From positions 1,302,001 through 1,366,000 of the forward strand of contig NZ_JQFJ01000002.1 of NCBI RefSeq assembly GCF_000763945.1: a stretch of DNA of 64,000 bases, read 5' to 3'. Below are positions 9,332-18,700 of the stretch, in pieces. Every line of letters starts with the position of its first letter. The first letter of the stretch is position 1. The position numbers and the translations under genes are program-made. This stretch comes from Sphingopyxis sp. MWB1. Its GTDB lineage: Bacteria > Pseudomonadota > Alphaproteobacteria > Sphingomonadales > Sphingomonadaceae. The notes beneath the pieces were generated by a model, which searched no databases, was not told where the DNA came from, and saw only the letters and a program-made list of their open reading frames with translations.

Positions 9332-9488
9332 AAGCAGAGCCTTCCGTTCCCTCCTTTTTTCAGCGCTTCGCCATTCAATTTACACAAAATCTTCCCAACA
9401 GGCCGTAATGCACGGTGCAGCGCTTGACGCCTGCCCGCGCACCCGCGACACAAATGCAACGGAATCGCAAGTGGGGGATTGAACGGGA

Positions 9489-10040
9489 ATGACGGAAATC
9501 GCGACACCGGGTCAATTGCGTATGTCCTATTGGCGCTGGGCCATGGTGACGGTGCCAGCCATTGTGCTGATCGGCAGCCTGATGGGGCGATTGTCGAACA
9601 GCGGCTTTAATAATCGCTGGTTTGCCTCGCTGGACCTTCCAGCGATCATGCCGCCGGGATGGCTCTTCGGAGTTGCTTGGACCCTGCTTTATATCTGCCT
9701 TGGCCTCGCGCTGGCGATGGTGCTTCATGCCCGCGGCTCGAAAGGGCGCGGCTTTGCGCTGTTGCTCTTCTTCATCCAGCTTGTCGCCAATTTCGCCTGG
9801 TCGCCGCTGTTTTTCGGCGCGCATCAGGTAACGAGCGCCCTTTATCTGATCATCTTCATCCTGATGGTCAGCGTCGCGACCGCCTTTGCCTTTGCGCCGA
9901 TCCGCAAGGCGGCGGCGTGGTTGATGCTGCCCTATATCGGCTGGCTCTGCTTTGCGACGCTGCTCAATTTCCAGATTGATCAGCGCAATCCCGACGCCGA
10001 AACCCTTGTGCCAAAGGCCGCGAGCACCCAAATAGGGTGA
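9489..10040 (+). CDS. tspO: TspO/MBR family tryptophan-rich membrane protein
   Basis: A 183-residue five-helix membrane protein of the translocator/benzodiazepine receptor family. Characteristic pieces are the Pro/Trp loop LPAIMPPGWLFGVAWTLLY, the NFAWSPLFFGAHQV segment on helix three, and PYIGWLCFATLLNF near the end with its conserved Trp and Asn. Relatives bind porphyrins and, in Rhodobacter, modulate photosynthesis gene expression in response to oxygen. The N-terminus is about 15 residues longer than usual, so translation may begin at a later Met. The 157-nt space upstream has no feature I could name. Confidence 0.88.
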   Translation: MTEIATPGQLRMSYWRWAMVTVPAIVLIGSLMGRLSNSGFNNRWFASLDLPAIMPPGWLFGVAWTLLYICLGLALAMVLHARGSKGRGFALLLFFIQLVANFAWSPLFFGAHQVTSALYLIIFILMVSVATAFAFAPIRKAAAWLMLPYIGWLCFATLLNFQIDQRNPDAETLVPKAASTQIG

Positions 10041-10075
10041 CGGCAAGGGGCATCAGCCCGAAGGGAATATTGGAA

Positions 10076-10399
10076 ATGCAAAGCGAAAACCGTATCTTCG
10101 ACGATCTGGCCAAGATGATGAACGGCATTGCCGGAACCGTCGCGGGCGCGGGCCGCGAGGCCGAAGCCGCGATGCGTGAACGCGCGCGCGAATTTATCGG
10201 CAGCATGGATTTTGTCAGCCGCGAGGAATTTGAAGCGGTGAAGCAGATGGCCGCCACCGCGCGCGCCGAAGCCGATGCGCTGAAAGCCCGTCTCGACAAG
10301 CTCGAAGGCGTGGCAAAGCCTGCCGTCCGAAAAAGCCCGGCAGCCAAAACGGCGCCGAAAGCCGCCCCCAAGGGCGGTGCAGCGCCCAAGGGCGAATAA
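10076..10399 (+). CDS. ubiK: UbiK family ubiquinone biosynthesis accessory factor
   Basis: A 107-residue protein of the UbiK/YqiC (BMFP) type. The N-terminal half is an amphipathic helix, and DFVSREEFEAVKQMAATARAE matches the family's coiled-coil trimerisation region (residues 43-82). The C-terminus is a Pro/Ala/Lys-rich disordered tail. UbiK binds UbiJ and helps organise the soluble ubiquinone synthesis complex under aerobic conditions. The start ATG has GGAA a few bases upstream; an earlier ATG overlaps the tspO end region and is less likely. Confidence 0.8.
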   Translation: MQSENRIFDDLAKMMNGIAGTVAGAGREAEAAMRERAREFIGSMDFVSREEFEAVKQMAATARAEADALKARLDKLEGVAKPAVRKSPAAKTAPKAAPKGGAAPKGE

Positions 10400-10512
10400 A
10401 AGAAGCGACCGAATGCGGGGCCGCCGCGCGCAAGCCGCCTCCAGGGCAAGCCGTCCGAGCGGCCCCGATCACATGACTCGCGTCCCCAGCCAATAACCGC
10501 TAGAGCGCGCGC

Positions 10513-11019
10513 ATGAGTGACGATATTTACGACGACGAAGACGGTCAGGACGCCGCGCCGATGGACATGCTGACCGCCTATTTCGCGGCGCATGGCTGGC
10601 CGCATGAAATGGTCGGCGAGGATGAAATCGTCGCCACCGCGCAGGGCAGCTGGACCAGCTATGAACTGCGCGCCGTCTGGCGCCCCGAAGATGGCGTCGT
10701 CCAGCTTCTCGCCTTCCCCGACATAAGAGTTGTCGAGGACAAGCGCGCCGCCGCGCATGAAGCGCTGGCGATGATCAACGAACAGCTTTGGCTTGGCCAT
10801 TTCGAACTATGGTCGAACAGCGGCACCATCTTGTTCCGCCACGGCATGTTGGTGGGCAGCGATTCCACCCTGTCGCTCGAACTCGCTGAAACGCTGATCG
10901 AAAGCGCCATCGACGAATGCGAGCGCTTTTATCCCGTGTTCCAGTTCGTGCTGTGGGGCGGCAAATCGCCTGCAGAGGCGCTCGCCGCCTCGCTCATCGA
11001 AACGCGCGGCGAAGCCTGA
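10513..11019 (+). CDS. YbjN domain-containing protein
   Basis: A 168-residue soluble protein with an acidic lead (DDIYDDEDGQD) and then a YbjN fold: strand-rich segments such as SYELRAVWRPEDGVVQLLAFPD and ALAMINEQLWLGHFELWSNSGTILFRHG, followed by LETLIESAIDECERFYP-like helices. This resembles the type III secretion chaperone-like YbjN family, common in alphaproteobacteria, often near proC. Its biochemical role is unknown; E. coli YbjN is linked to stress tolerance. The gene converges on the beta-helix gene with a hairpin between them. Confidence 0.78.
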   Translation: MSDDIYDDEDGQDAAPMDMLTAYFAAHGWPHEMVGEDEIVATAQGSWTSYELRAVWRPEDGVVQLLAFPDIRVVEDKRAAAHEALAMINEQLWLGHFELWSNSGTILFRHGMLVGSDSTLSLELAETLIESAIDECERFYPVFQFVLWGGKSPAEALAASLIETRGEA

Positions 11020-11028
11020 GAGGAAGGA

Positions 11029-11046
11029 GCGGGCGCTTTCGCCCGC
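11029..11046. terminator. Hairpin between convergent YbjN and beta-helix genes
   Basis: A perfect 7-bp stem GCGGGCG/CGCCCGC with a CTTT loop lies in the 33-nt space between two convergent genes. There is no T-tract on either side, so its role as a bidirectional terminator is an inference from position. Confidence 0.45.
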
Positions 11047-11052
11047 GCCCCC

Positions 11053-12012
11053 TTATCGCTTCTCGAAGCGGGTCAGCCCCGGCCCCAGTTCATTGTCGCC
11101 AATTGCCAGCGCCTCGCCTGTCCAGTCGGCGACGAACACCGATTTGCGGCCAATATCCTGCGGCAGGCTGGCGCGATTGGCCTTGATGATCAGGCCGCGT
11201 GAAGGATTTTCAATATCCTCCGCCCCCACCGCGATGAAGGCCGAATAATTTTCCTTGTCGCGCCCCTGGACGAACAGATTATTTTCGATCCGGCCCGTCG
11301 AACCGGCGGGCAGGTCGATCATATAATTGGTCGCGCTGCCCTGGCTATCGTCGAAACTATTGTCGCGAATATCGACCTGCGCCGCGCGCGTCTTGAGATA
11401 ATGGCCGCCGCTGCCCTTTTCGAACCGGGTGCGGGTGACGGTGACGCGGCCATAGACACCGGTATAAATGCTATGCGCGCAGCTCAGCCCGCGATCACAG
11501 CGCCCCAGCCGCGAAAAGGTCGACCGGTCGATCAGGATTGACCCGCCGGGATCATTGGCGGTCAAAATCCCTTCCTCGCTGCCGCGAAACAGGCTGTTCA
11601 CCACTTCCAGATCATTTTGCTCCAGCCGGATGCCCGCGCCATTGCCGTCGGGCACGCGCATATTCTGGAACACCAGCCCGTCGATACGCGCGCCGCGTCC
11701 ACGCAGCACCAGCGCCGCCTTTTCCTCGCACGCCACGCCGTCGAAAATCGCCCGTCCCGGCTCGGCGGCGACAAAGGCGATGCGTCCCGTTTCCTGCACG
11801 GCGCATTGGCGATGATAGCCCGGCGCAATCCGGATCGTCCCTTCGCCATCGCCGATGGCATCGACGGCATCCTGAAGCCGCGCAAAGCCGCGGTTCGTTT
11901 CGGCAACTACATAGGGCGCGCTGCCCGACTGGGCGGGCACCGCTGCGGGCAAAAGAAGCAGCGCGAGCGCGGCGGCGGGCAACAGGTGCCGGCGGATGGA
12001 AAGACGGATCAT
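11053..12012 (-). CDS. Secreted right-handed beta-helix repeat protein
   Basis: A 319-residue protein with a signal peptide (MIRLSIRRHLLPAAALALLLLP, cut near VPAQS) and repeated beta-helix rungs. Examples are LRGRGARIDGLVFQNMRVPDG, IRLEQNDLEVVNSLFRG and LIDRSTFSR, with Asn/Gly turns and stacked hydrophobic positions as in pectate-lyase-like and NosD-like proteins. It is probably periplasmic or surface-exposed and binds or cleaves a polysaccharide, but no catalytic residues could be assigned. The chosen ATG gives the signal peptide; longer in-frame starts would overlap the divergent antiporter gene. A TATAAT box sits 9 nt before the ATG, so the message may be almost leaderless. Confidence 0.72.
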   Translation of the reverse strand: MIRLSIRRHLLPAAALALLLLPAAVPAQSGSAPYVVAETNRGFARLQDAVDAIGDGEGTIRIAPGYHRQCAVQETGRIAFVAAEPGRAIFDGVACEEKAALVLRGRGARIDGLVFQNMRVPDGNGAGIRLEQNDLEVVNSLFRGSEEGILTANDPGGSILIDRSTFSRLGRCDRGLSCAHSIYTGVYGRVTVTRTRFEKGSGGHYLKTRAAQVDIRDNSFDDSQGSATNYMIDLPAGSTGRIENNLFVQGRDKENYSAFIAVGAEDIENPSRGLIIKANRASLPQDIGRKSVFVADWTGEALAIGDNELGPGLTRFEKR

Positions 12013-12021
12013 GCGCGCATT

Positions 12022-12027
12022 ATAGCG
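12022..12027 (-). promoter_or_regulatory. Possible -10 box close to the beta-helix gene start
   Basis: A perfect TATAAT reads toward the beta-helix gene, separated from its ATG by only nine bases (GCGCGCATG context). No convincing -35 hexamer was found at the right spacing. If functional, transcription would begin at or next to the start codon. Confidence 0.35.
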
Positions 12028-12208
12028 CAGGACAAGCGCGCCGTCTTGCGCGAAGCTGGTTAACCGCCCGCCTGTCCCGCCGCGAAACATTGCGCGCGCA
12101 AATCTTAACATAGCTATTCGCGCTTGCTGTGGCGCTTCGCGGCCCATACGCCTGTAACAGGGCAGAAAATCGCGCCGATAGTGCGCGCGCCCGAATAGGC
12201 AATCGGGG

Positions 12209-13420
12209 GTGGATGTGGCGTCTGTTGAAATTTTCCTGATCGCGCTGCTGATCATTTTTGCCGTGCCATGGGCCATTTGGCGCATGTTCCGCACCGATTA
12301 TTGGGCGCCGCTGGTGGTGGTGCAGATCATTGGCGGGGTGCTGCTCGGCCCCGGCATATTGGGGGCGGCCTTTCCGGCCTATTATGAGGCGATCTTCCGG
12401 CCCGATGTCATCGCGTCGCTGAACGGCATCGCCTGGTGGGCGGTGATGATGTTCGTGTGGGTCGCCGGGATTGAGCTCGACATCGACGCGGCGTGGACGC
12501 ACCGGCGCGAAACCAGCATTACCGCCGGACTGGCGCTGGGCGTGCCCTTCGCCTTTGGCGCGCTCGCGGCGCTGGCCCTTCTGCAGTTTCCGGGATGGAG
12601 CGGCCCGACGGGTGCGCCGTGGCAGGTCGTCGCCGGGCTGGGCATGGCCTGCGCCGTCACCGCCCTGCCCATCCTCGTCCTCTTCATGGAAAAGCTCGCG
12701 ATCCTGCGCCAGCCCATCGGCCAGCGCATTTTGCGCTATGCCAGCCTCGACGATATCGCCATCTGGGCCGTGCTCGCGCTGATCCTGCTCGATTGGGAGC
12801 GGGTCGGACGCCAGCTCGCCTTTCTGATCGGCTTTGCGCTTGCCGCCTGGGCGATCAGGCGGCTGATGCCCCGCCTTTCGGTCGCCGACCGGTGGGCAGT
12901 GGGCCTCATCTGGCTGATCGCCTGCGGTTTTGCGGGCGACTGGTCGGGGCTTCACTATATGGTCGGCGCCTTTCTGGCGGGCGCCGTGCTCGACGCCAAA
13001 TGGTTCGGCCATGAGGCGATGGACCGGTTCCGCAACATCATCCTGCTCAGCGTCATGCCGGTCTTCTTCCTCTCGACCGGGCTTCGCACCCAATGGGATA
13101 TGGGGGGCGCGGCGGTCTTTGCCGCCGCCGGGCTGCTCTTGCTGGCGTCGGTCGCGGGCAAGCTCGCCGGGGTGAGCCTGGCCGGGCGCATCCTCGGCTG
13201 GCGGCGCGACGAAGCGCGGCTGATCGGCTGGCTGCTTCAGACCAAGGCGCTGATCATGATCATCTTCGCCAACATCCTGCTCGACAAGGGGGTGATCAGC
13301 AGCGCCGCCTTCACCGCGCTGCTGCTCATGGCGGTGGCGAGCACCATGCTTTCGATCCCCATGGCGACACCGCTGCTGAAACGACTGGAAGCCGCGGCCC
13401 CCGAACATGCGGGGCGCTGA
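12209..13420 (+). CDS. Cation:proton antiporter (CPA2 family)
   Basis: A 403-residue membrane protein with about 11-12 hydrophobic segments and the monovalent cation/proton exchanger pattern. Visible elements are VVVQIIGGVLLGPGILG early on, the charged centre FVWVAGIELDIDAA, the YASLDDIAIWAV segment with paired Asp residues likely in ion coupling, and LQTKALIMIIFANILLDKG. It likely exchanges Na+ or K+ for H+ across the inner membrane. No C-terminal TrkA domain is attached. The start is GTG with a weakly placed SD; a second GTG two codons later would fit GGGGG better. It converges on the methionine operon. Confidence 0.85.
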   Translation: MDVASVEIFLIALLIIFAVPWAIWRMFRTDYWAPLVVVQIIGGVLLGPGILGAAFPAYYEAIFRPDVIASLNGIAWWAVMMFVWVAGIELDIDAAWTHRRETSITAGLALGVPFAFGALAALALLQFPGWSGPTGAPWQVVAGLGMACAVTALPILVLFMEKLAILRQPIGQRILRYASLDDIAIWAVLALILLDWERVGRQLAFLIGFALAAWAIRRLMPRLSVADRWAVGLIWLIACGFAGDWSGLHYMVGAFLAGAVLDAKWFGHEAMDRFRNIILLSVMPVFFLSTGLRTQWDMGGAAVFAAAGLLLLASVAGKLAGVSLAGRILGWRRDEARLIGWLLQTKALIMIIFANILLDKGVISSAAFTALLLMAVASTMLSIPMATPLLKRLEAAAPEHAGR

Positions 13421-13447
13421 TATCTGTTCCGTTGCACGGAAACGCCT

Positions 13448-13528
13448 CGGCACCGGCCCGCTCCCCCTCCCGGCCTCCCATAGCTTACTATCGTCGGGGA
13501 GGCCGGGAGGGGGAGCGGGCCGGTGCCG
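13448..13528. terminator. 32-bp perfect inverted repeat between convergent antiporter and metH genes
   Basis: The arms 13448-13479 and 13497-13528 are perfectly complementary over 32 bp, very GC-rich, with a 17-nt loop (ATAGCTTACTATCGTCG). The element fills the gap between two convergent genes, the place expected for a bidirectional terminator, but has no T-tract and is much longer than an ordinary terminator stem. A mobile palindromic repeat is an alternative reading. Confidence 0.6.
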
Positions 13529-13545
13529 CCTCAGGGGTGTGCCCC

Positions 13546-16167
13546 TTAATCCAGATTAGGCCGCAGCCAGCGGGTCGCCGTTTCGATATCGACCCCGCGC
13601 CGTTCGGCATAATCGGCGAGCTGGTCCTCGCCCACGCGCGCGACGCCGAAATAGCTGGCATCGGGATGGCCAAAGTAAAAGCCCGACACCGCCGCCGTCG
13701 GCAGCATGGCAAAGCTTTCGGTAAGGCTCGCCCCCGAAGTCCGCCCGGCATCGAGCAGGTCGAACAGTATCGGTTTCAGGCTGTGGTCGGGACAAGCGGG
13801 ATAGCCGGGCGCCGGACGAATACCGCGATATTCCTCCTTGATGATCGCCTCGGGCGTCAATTGCTCGCCGGGGGCATAGCCCCATAAATCGGTGCGGACA
13901 TGCGCGTGCAGCCGCTCGGCAAAGGCTTCGGCAAAACGGTCCGCCAAAGCTTTCAGCAATATGTCGTTATAATCGTCATGCGCCGCCTTGAAGCGCGCAA
14001 GATGCGGTTCGATGCCGTGAATGGCGACCGAAAAGCCGCCAATCCAGTCGCCATCATGGCTGACGAAATCGGCCAGGCACATATTCGCGCGCCCTTCGCG
14101 CTTCGAAATCTGCTGGCGCAGGAAGGGAATGCGGACATGCTCCTCTTCCTCCTCCAGATGGATGATCACATCATCGCCCTCGCGGCGGCAGGGCCATAGC
14201 GCAGCGACGCCGCGCGCCTTCAGCCAGCCTTCGCCGACAATCTTCTCCAGCATCGCCCGCGCGTCGAAATAAAGGCTGCGCGCGCTCTCGCCCACCACCT
14301 CATCGTCCAATATGGCGGGGTAATTGCCCGCCAATTCCCAGGCGCGGAAAAAGGGCGTCCAGTCGAACCATTCGACCAGCTCGGCCAGATCCCACTCGTC
14401 GAAAACATGCAGGCCCGGCTGCTTCGGCGCTGGCGGGCGCGCGCCCTCGTCGATGGCAAAGCCATTGGTGCGCGCATCGGCAATGGGGATCAGCGCGCTT
14501 TGCCCCCTGTTCGCGCGCACATCGCGGACATGGGCATAATCATCCTTGTAACTTTTGACATAGGCATCGCGTCCGGTGTCGCTGACCAGCGCAGTCGCGA
14601 CCCCCACTGCGCGGCTGGCGTCGAGCACATGCAGCACCGGCCCCTCATACGCCGGATCAATCCGCAGCGCCGTATGCACTTTCGATGTCGTCGCCCCGCC
14701 GATGAGCAGCGGCATGGTCATACCCGCGCGCTGCATTTCCTCGGCGACCGTCACCATCTCGTCGAGCGAGGGGGTGATCAGCCCCGACAGGCCGATCATA
14801 TCGGCGTCATTTTCATTCGCCGCTTCGAGGATCCTGGACCAGGGCACCATCACGCCAAGATCGACAATCTCGAACCCGTTGCACTGGAGGACGACCCCGA
14901 CGATATTCTTGCCAATGTCATGGACGTCGCCCTTGACGGTCGCCATGACGATCTTGCCCTTGCCCTTTGCGCCGGGCTCCTTTGCCGCCTCGATAAAGGG
15001 GAGCAGATGCGCGACCGCCTTTTTCATCACGCGCGCCGATTTGACGACTTGCGGCAGGAACATCTTGCCCGATCCGAACAGGTCGCCAACGACGTTCATC
15101 CCGTCCATCAACGGCCCTTCGATCACCTCGATCGGGCGATCCATGGCAAGGCGCATTTCCTCGGTATCGGCGACAATATGCGCGTCGATCCCCTTGACCA
15201 GCGCATGTTCGAGGCGCTTGCGCACTTCCCAGCCGCGCCATTCCTCGGCGGCCTTTTCCTGCGCGGCATCCTTGCCCTTATAACGCTCGGCAAGCGCGAT
15301 CAGCCGTTCGGTCGGGCTTAGCTCCTCGCCCGCGACCTTGCGGTTGAGGATGACATCCTCACACGCCGCGCGCAGTTCAGGGTCGATCGTGTCATAGACG
15401 TCAAGCTGCCCGGCATTGACGATTGCCATGTCGAGCCCCGCCGGAATGGCGTGATAGAGAAAGACGCTGTGCATCGCGCGGCGCACCGTCTCATTGCCGC
15501 GAAAGCTGAACGACAGGTTCGAAAGCCCGCCCGAATAATGGGCATGCGGGCAGAGCCGGCGGAGCTTCTTCACCGCCTCGATAAAATCGACAGCATAATT
15601 GTCATGCTCTTCAATCCCCGTCGCCACCGCGAAAATATTGGGATCGAAGATAATGTCCTCGGGCGGGAAACCGATGCCGGTCAGCAGCTTGTAGGCGCGC
15701 TCGCAAATCTCGACCTTGCGCGCTTCGGTATCGGCCTGCCCGACCTCGTCGAACGCCATGACGACGACGGCGGCGCCATAGGCCATGCATTTGCGCGCAT
15801 GGTCCAGAAACGGCTCTTCGCCCTCCTTCATGCTGATCGAATTGACGATCGGCTTGCCGGGAACGCATTTCAGCCCCGCCTCGATCACCTCCCATTTGGA
15901 GCTGTCGATCATCACCGGGACGCGCGCAATATCGGGCTCGGCGGCGATCAGCTTCAGGAACGTCGTCATTGCATGGACGGCGTCGAGCAGTCCTTCGTCC
16001 ATATTGACGTCGATGACCTGCGCGCCATTTTCGACCTGCTGCCGCGCAACTTCGACCGCGGCTGTATAATCATCGGTCAGGATCAGGCGCTTGAAGGCTG
16101 CCGATCCGGTAACGTTGGTCCGCTCCCCGATATTGACAAAGGTGGAGGAGGATAAGGTCTCGGTCAT
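13546..16167 (-). CDS. metH: Methionine synthase, C-terminal part (folate, cobalamin and reactivation domains)
   Basis: An 873-residue protein containing all of cobalamin-dependent methionine synthase except the homocysteine domain. In order it has a pterin-binding barrel ([14 protein letters not shown] at the start; [12 protein letters not shown]), a B12 cap, a B12-binding Rossmann domain ([12 protein letters not shown], whose His is the lower cobalt ligand; then [10 protein letters not shown] and [10 protein letters not shown]), and a C-terminal AdoMet reactivation domain ([16 protein letters not shown]). It catalyses methyl transfer from methyltetrahydrofolate to cobalamin, with the homocysteine step supplied by the separate gene upstream. 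It overlaps the GNAT gene by 4 nt. Confidence 0.95.
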   Translation of the reverse strand: MTETLSSSTFVNIGERTNVTGSAAFKRLILTDDYTAAVEVARQQVENGAQVIDVNMDEGLLDAVHAMTTFLKLIAAEPDIARVPVMIDSSKWEVIEAGLKCVPGKPIVNSISMKEGEEPFLDHARKCMAYGAAVVVMAFDEVGQADTEARKVEICERAYKLLTGIGFPPEDIIFDPNIFAVATGIEEHDNYAVDFIEAVKKLRRLCPHAHYSGGLSNLSFSFRGNETVRRAMHSVFLYHAIPAGLDMAIVNAGQLDVYDTIDPELRAACEDVILNRKVAGEELSPTERLIALAERYKGKDAAQEKAAEEWRGWEVRKRLEHALVKGIDAHIVADTEEMRLAMDRPIEVIEGPLMDGMNVVGDLFGSGKMFLPQVVKSARVMKKAVAHLLPFIEAAKEPGAKGKGKIVMATVKGDVHDIGKNIVGVVLQCNGFEIVDLGVMVPWSRILEAANENDADMIGLSGLITPSLDEMVTVAEEMQRAGMTMPLLIGGATTSKVHTALRIDPAYEGPVLHVLDASRAVGVATALVSDTGRDAYVKSYKDDYAHVRDVRANRGQSALIPIADARTNGFAIDEGARPPAPKQPGLHVFDEWDLAELVEWFDWTPFFRAWELAGNYPAILDDEVVGESARSLYFDARAMLEKIVGEGWLKARGVAALWPCRREGDDVIIHLEEEEEHVRIPFLRQQISKREGRANMCLADFVSHDGDWIGGFSVAIHGIEPHLARFKAAHDDYNDILLKALADRFAEAFAERLHAHVRTDLWGYAPGEQLTPEAIIKEEYRGIRPAPGYPACPDHSLKPILFDLLDAGRTSGASLTESFAMLPTAAVSGFYFGHPDASYFGVARVGEDQLADYAERRGVDIETATRWLRPNLD

Positions 16168-16700
16168 GCTGTAATCGACTCTGCAAGCGGGCGCGCCAGC
16201 ACCAGATCATCATATAATTTACCGCCGACATCGAACTGGCGCTCGGCGATGGGTTCAAAACCCTGTTTGCGATAAAAGGCGATGGCGCGCGCATTGCGGG
16301 CATAAACGCCCAGCAACAGTCGCTGGTAAGGCGCCGCCGCCGCGACCGCCGCCTGCATCAGCGCTGCGCCCAGCCCGCTGCCGTGAAAACGTGACAGCGC
16401 GTAAATGCGCTTCAATTCCCAATCGCCCGGACGCGCGGCCGCCAGATCAGGCGTGCTCGCCAGCGCAAAGCCGATGGGCGCATGCCCCGGTTCAATCTCC
16501 GCCAGCCAGGCCTGCGCCCCGGCGTCGAGATAGGCTTCATAGGCCGCGCGGCTGTGCGCGCGCTCGCAATGGGCGATGATGGCGTCACCATCGAGGATGC
16601 CCGAAAAGGTTTCGAGGAAGGTCGCCGCGCCGATCAGGGCCAGCGCAGCCGCATCCTCGCGCGTCGCCGGGCGGACGCGCCACTGTGCCTGTTTGTCCAT
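16164..16700 (-). CDS. GNAT family N-acetyltransferase inside the methionine operon
   Basis: A 178-residue acetyltransferase with the GNAT fold: an N-terminal [18 protein letters not shown], motif A around [22 protein letters not shown] (acetyl-CoA pyrophosphate loop), and motif B with [23 protein letters not shown]. It lies exactly between the two halves of the split methionine synthase: 3 nt after the homocysteine domain gene and with a 4-nt ATGA overlap into metH. It is therefore almost surely translated from the same message. The substrate is unknown; an amino-acid or polyamine acceptor would be usual for this subgroup, but that is a guess. Confidence 0.85.
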   Translation of the reverse strand: MDKQAQWRVRPATREDAAALALIGAATFLETFSGILDGDAIIAHCERAHSRAAYEAYLDAGAQAWLAEIEPGHAPIGFALASTPDLAAARPGDWELKRIYALSRFHGSGLGAALMQAAVAAAAPYQRLLLGVYARNARAIAFYRKQGFEPIAERQFDVGGKLYDDLVLARPLAESITA

Positions 16701-16703
16701 CGT

Positions 16704-17762
16704 TCAAGCCGCCATGATAAAAGGTTCAAGGCCCGCCAACCGCGTGCGGACCGGAAGCTTGGGGAGGCGGCGCGGAGGCAATCCCTCCACCGCCCTTGCC
16801 ATGGCGGCGATATGCGCAGGCGTCGACCCGCAGCAGCCGCCCAAAATATTGACCTGGCCCTGTTCGGCCCATTCGCGCACCAGCCCGGCGGTCGTATCGG
16901 GCAGCTCGTCATATTCGCCCAGTTCATTGGGCAGGCCCGCATTGGGATAAGCCATGATCAGCGTATCGGCGAGGTCGGAGAGGACGCGGATATGCGGGCG
17001 AAGCTGCTGCGCGCCGAACGAACAGTTGAGCCCGATGGTCAGCGGCCTTGCATGGCGCACCGCATACCAGAAAGCCTCGACCGTATGGCCCGACAGATTG
17101 CGGCCCGACAAATCGGTCAGCGTCATCGAAATCATCAGCGGCAGCTCGCGCCCGACCTTCGCCTCGGCCTCCAACGTCGCGGCAATGCCTGCCTTGGCAT
17201 TCAACGTATCGAAGACGGTTTCGATCAGGATGAAATCCGCGCCCCCTTGTGCCAGCGCGATCACCTGTTCGCGGTAGACATCTTTGAGCTCGTCAAAGTC
17301 GATTTCGCGAAAGCCGGGATTATTGACGTCGGGCGAAAGCGACAGTGTCTTGTTCGTCGGGCCGACAGCGCCCGCAATGAAACGGCGACGCCCATCGCGC
17401 GCCTGATATTTATCGGCGGCCTCCCGCCCTAGCCGGGCGCTTTCATGGTTGATATCGGCCACCAGCGCTTCGGCCCCATAATCGGCCTGGCTGATCCGGT
17501 TCGCGCTGAAAGTGTTGGTGGAAACAATATCCGAACCGGCCTCCAGATAGGCCTCGCCAATCGCCGTCACCACATCCTGCCGCGTCAGCGCCAGAATATC
17601 ATTATTGCCCTTTTGGTCGTGCGACAGGCCCAGATTGCCCGCATAGTCGGCTTCGACCAGCTTGCGATCCTGAATCTGCGTTCCCCAGCCGCCATCGGTC
17701 AACAGGACGCGCTCACCAGCGGCAGCCTGCAGGGCGATGCGCGCGTTGCTCGGCTCGATCAT
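16704..17762 (-). CDS. Methionine synthase homocysteine-binding subunit (MetH N-terminal domain)
   Basis: A 352-residue homocysteine S-methyltransferase domain protein equal to the N-terminal domain of E. coli MetH. It begins with LLTDGGWGTQIQ and carries the zinc-binding Cys residues in IGLNCSFGAQQL and NILGGCCGSTPAH, which activate the homocysteine thiol. It must work with the separate MetH gene two genes downstream to rebuild the full enzyme. The ATG overlaps the metF stop codon as ATGA, showing translational coupling. Such a split metH is known in many alphaproteobacteria. Confidence 0.93.
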   Translation of the reverse strand: MIEPSNARIALQAAAGERVLLTDGGWGTQIQDRKLVEADYAGNLGLSHDQKGNNDILALTRQDVVTAIGEAYLEAGSDIVSTNTFSANRISQADYGAEALVADINHESARLGREAADKYQARDGRRRFIAGAVGPTNKTLSLSPDVNNPGFREIDFDELKDVYREQVIALAQGGADFILIETVFDTLNAKAGIAATLEAEAKVGRELPLMISMTLTDLSGRNLSGHTVEAFWYAVRHARPLTIGLNCSFGAQQLRPHIRVLSDLADTLIMAYPNAGLPNELGEYDELPDTTAGLVREWAEQGQVNILGGCCGSTPAHIAAMARAVEGLPPRRLPKLPVRTRLAGLEPFIMAA

Positions 17763-18700
17763 GCCGCTTTCTCCTTCACGCTGCCGGCCTGCGGCCGCAG
17801 CCCCAGCAAATGGCAGATGGCATAGCTGAGCTCGGCCCGGTTGAGCGTATAGAAGTGAAAGTCGCGCACCCCGCCCGCATAAAGGCGGCGGCACATTTCG
17901 GCGGCGATGGTCGCGGCGACCAGCTGGCGCGCGCCGGGGTGATCGTCCAGCCCGTCGAACAGCGAGGCCATCCAAGCCGGTATCTGCGTGCCGCACATAT
18001 CGGCCATCCGCCGCGTCTGCGACACATTGGATACGGGCAAAATGCCCGGGATGATCGGCGCGTCGATCCCCGCTGCCGCCGCTGCATCGCGAAAGCGCAA
18101 AAAGGCATCGGGCGAGAAGAAAAATTGCGTGATCGCGCGAGTCGCGCCCGCATCCATCTTGCGCTTCAGATTGTCGAGATCGGCCTGCGGGCAATCGGCA
18201 TCGGGATGCACCTCGGGATAGGCTGCCACCGAAATGTCAAAGGGCGCGACCGCCTTCAGTCCGGCGACCAGCTCGATGGCATTGGCATAGCCTTCGGGAT
18301 GCGCACGGTAAGGCGCGCCGCCGGGGACATCGCCGCGCAGCGCAACGATATGGCGCACCCCGGCCTCCCAATAAGCGCGCGCCACCGCGTCAATCTCTTC
18401 GCGCGACGCCTCGACACAGGTCAGATGCGCGGCGGGCGGCACGGCGCTTTCCGCTGCAATGCGCGCAACCGTCGCATGGGTGCGCTCGCGCGTCGATCCG
18501 CCCGCGCCATAGGTGACCGAGACGAAACGCGGCGCCAGCGGCTCGAGCATGCGGAACGTGTCCCACAGCTGCGCCTCCATTTTTTCCGATTTGGGCGGAA
18601 AAAATTCGAAACTGACGCCAATGTCGCCTTCCAGATTGGCGAACAGCGGAGATGCCGCCGCCCGGCGCGCCTCCGCCAGCGAGTTGAGCCCATTTGTCAT
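17759..18700 (-). CDS. metF: Methylenetetrahydrofolate reductase
   Basis: A 313-residue flavoprotein producing 5-methyltetrahydrofolate, the methyl donor used by the methionine synthase encoded immediately downstream. Diagnostic segments are SFEFFPPKSEKMEAQLW with the active-site Glu, FVSVTYGAGGSTRERT, HIVALRGDVPGG, and ITQFFFSPDAFLRF. Length is typical for bacterial MetF. Its ATG overlaps the stop of the upstream regulator gene, and its own stop overlaps the next start, so the operon is translationally linked along its length. Confidence 0.95.
   Translation of the reverse strand: MTNGLNSLAEARRAAASPLFANLEGDIGVSFEFFPPKSEKMEAQLWDTFRMLEPLAPRFVSVTYGAGGSTRERTHATVARIAAESAVPPAAHLTCVEASREEIDAVARAYWEAGVRHIVALRGDVPGGAPYRAHPEGYANAIELVAGLKAVAPFDISVAAYPEVHPDADCPQADLDNLKRKMDAGATRAITQFFFSPDAFLRFRDAAAAAGIDAPIIPGILPVSNVSQTRRMADMCGTQIPAWMASLFDGLDDHPGARQLVAATIAAEMCRRLYAGGVRDFHFYTLNRAELSYAICHLLGLRPQAGSVKEKAA

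Noticed and set aside
12020..13453. 477-codon open frame on the minus strand opposite the antiporter gene
   Set aside because: Its peptide is rich in Arg, His, Asp and Pro with no domain, typical of antisense frames in high-GC DNA; the plus strand encodes a clear membrane transporter.
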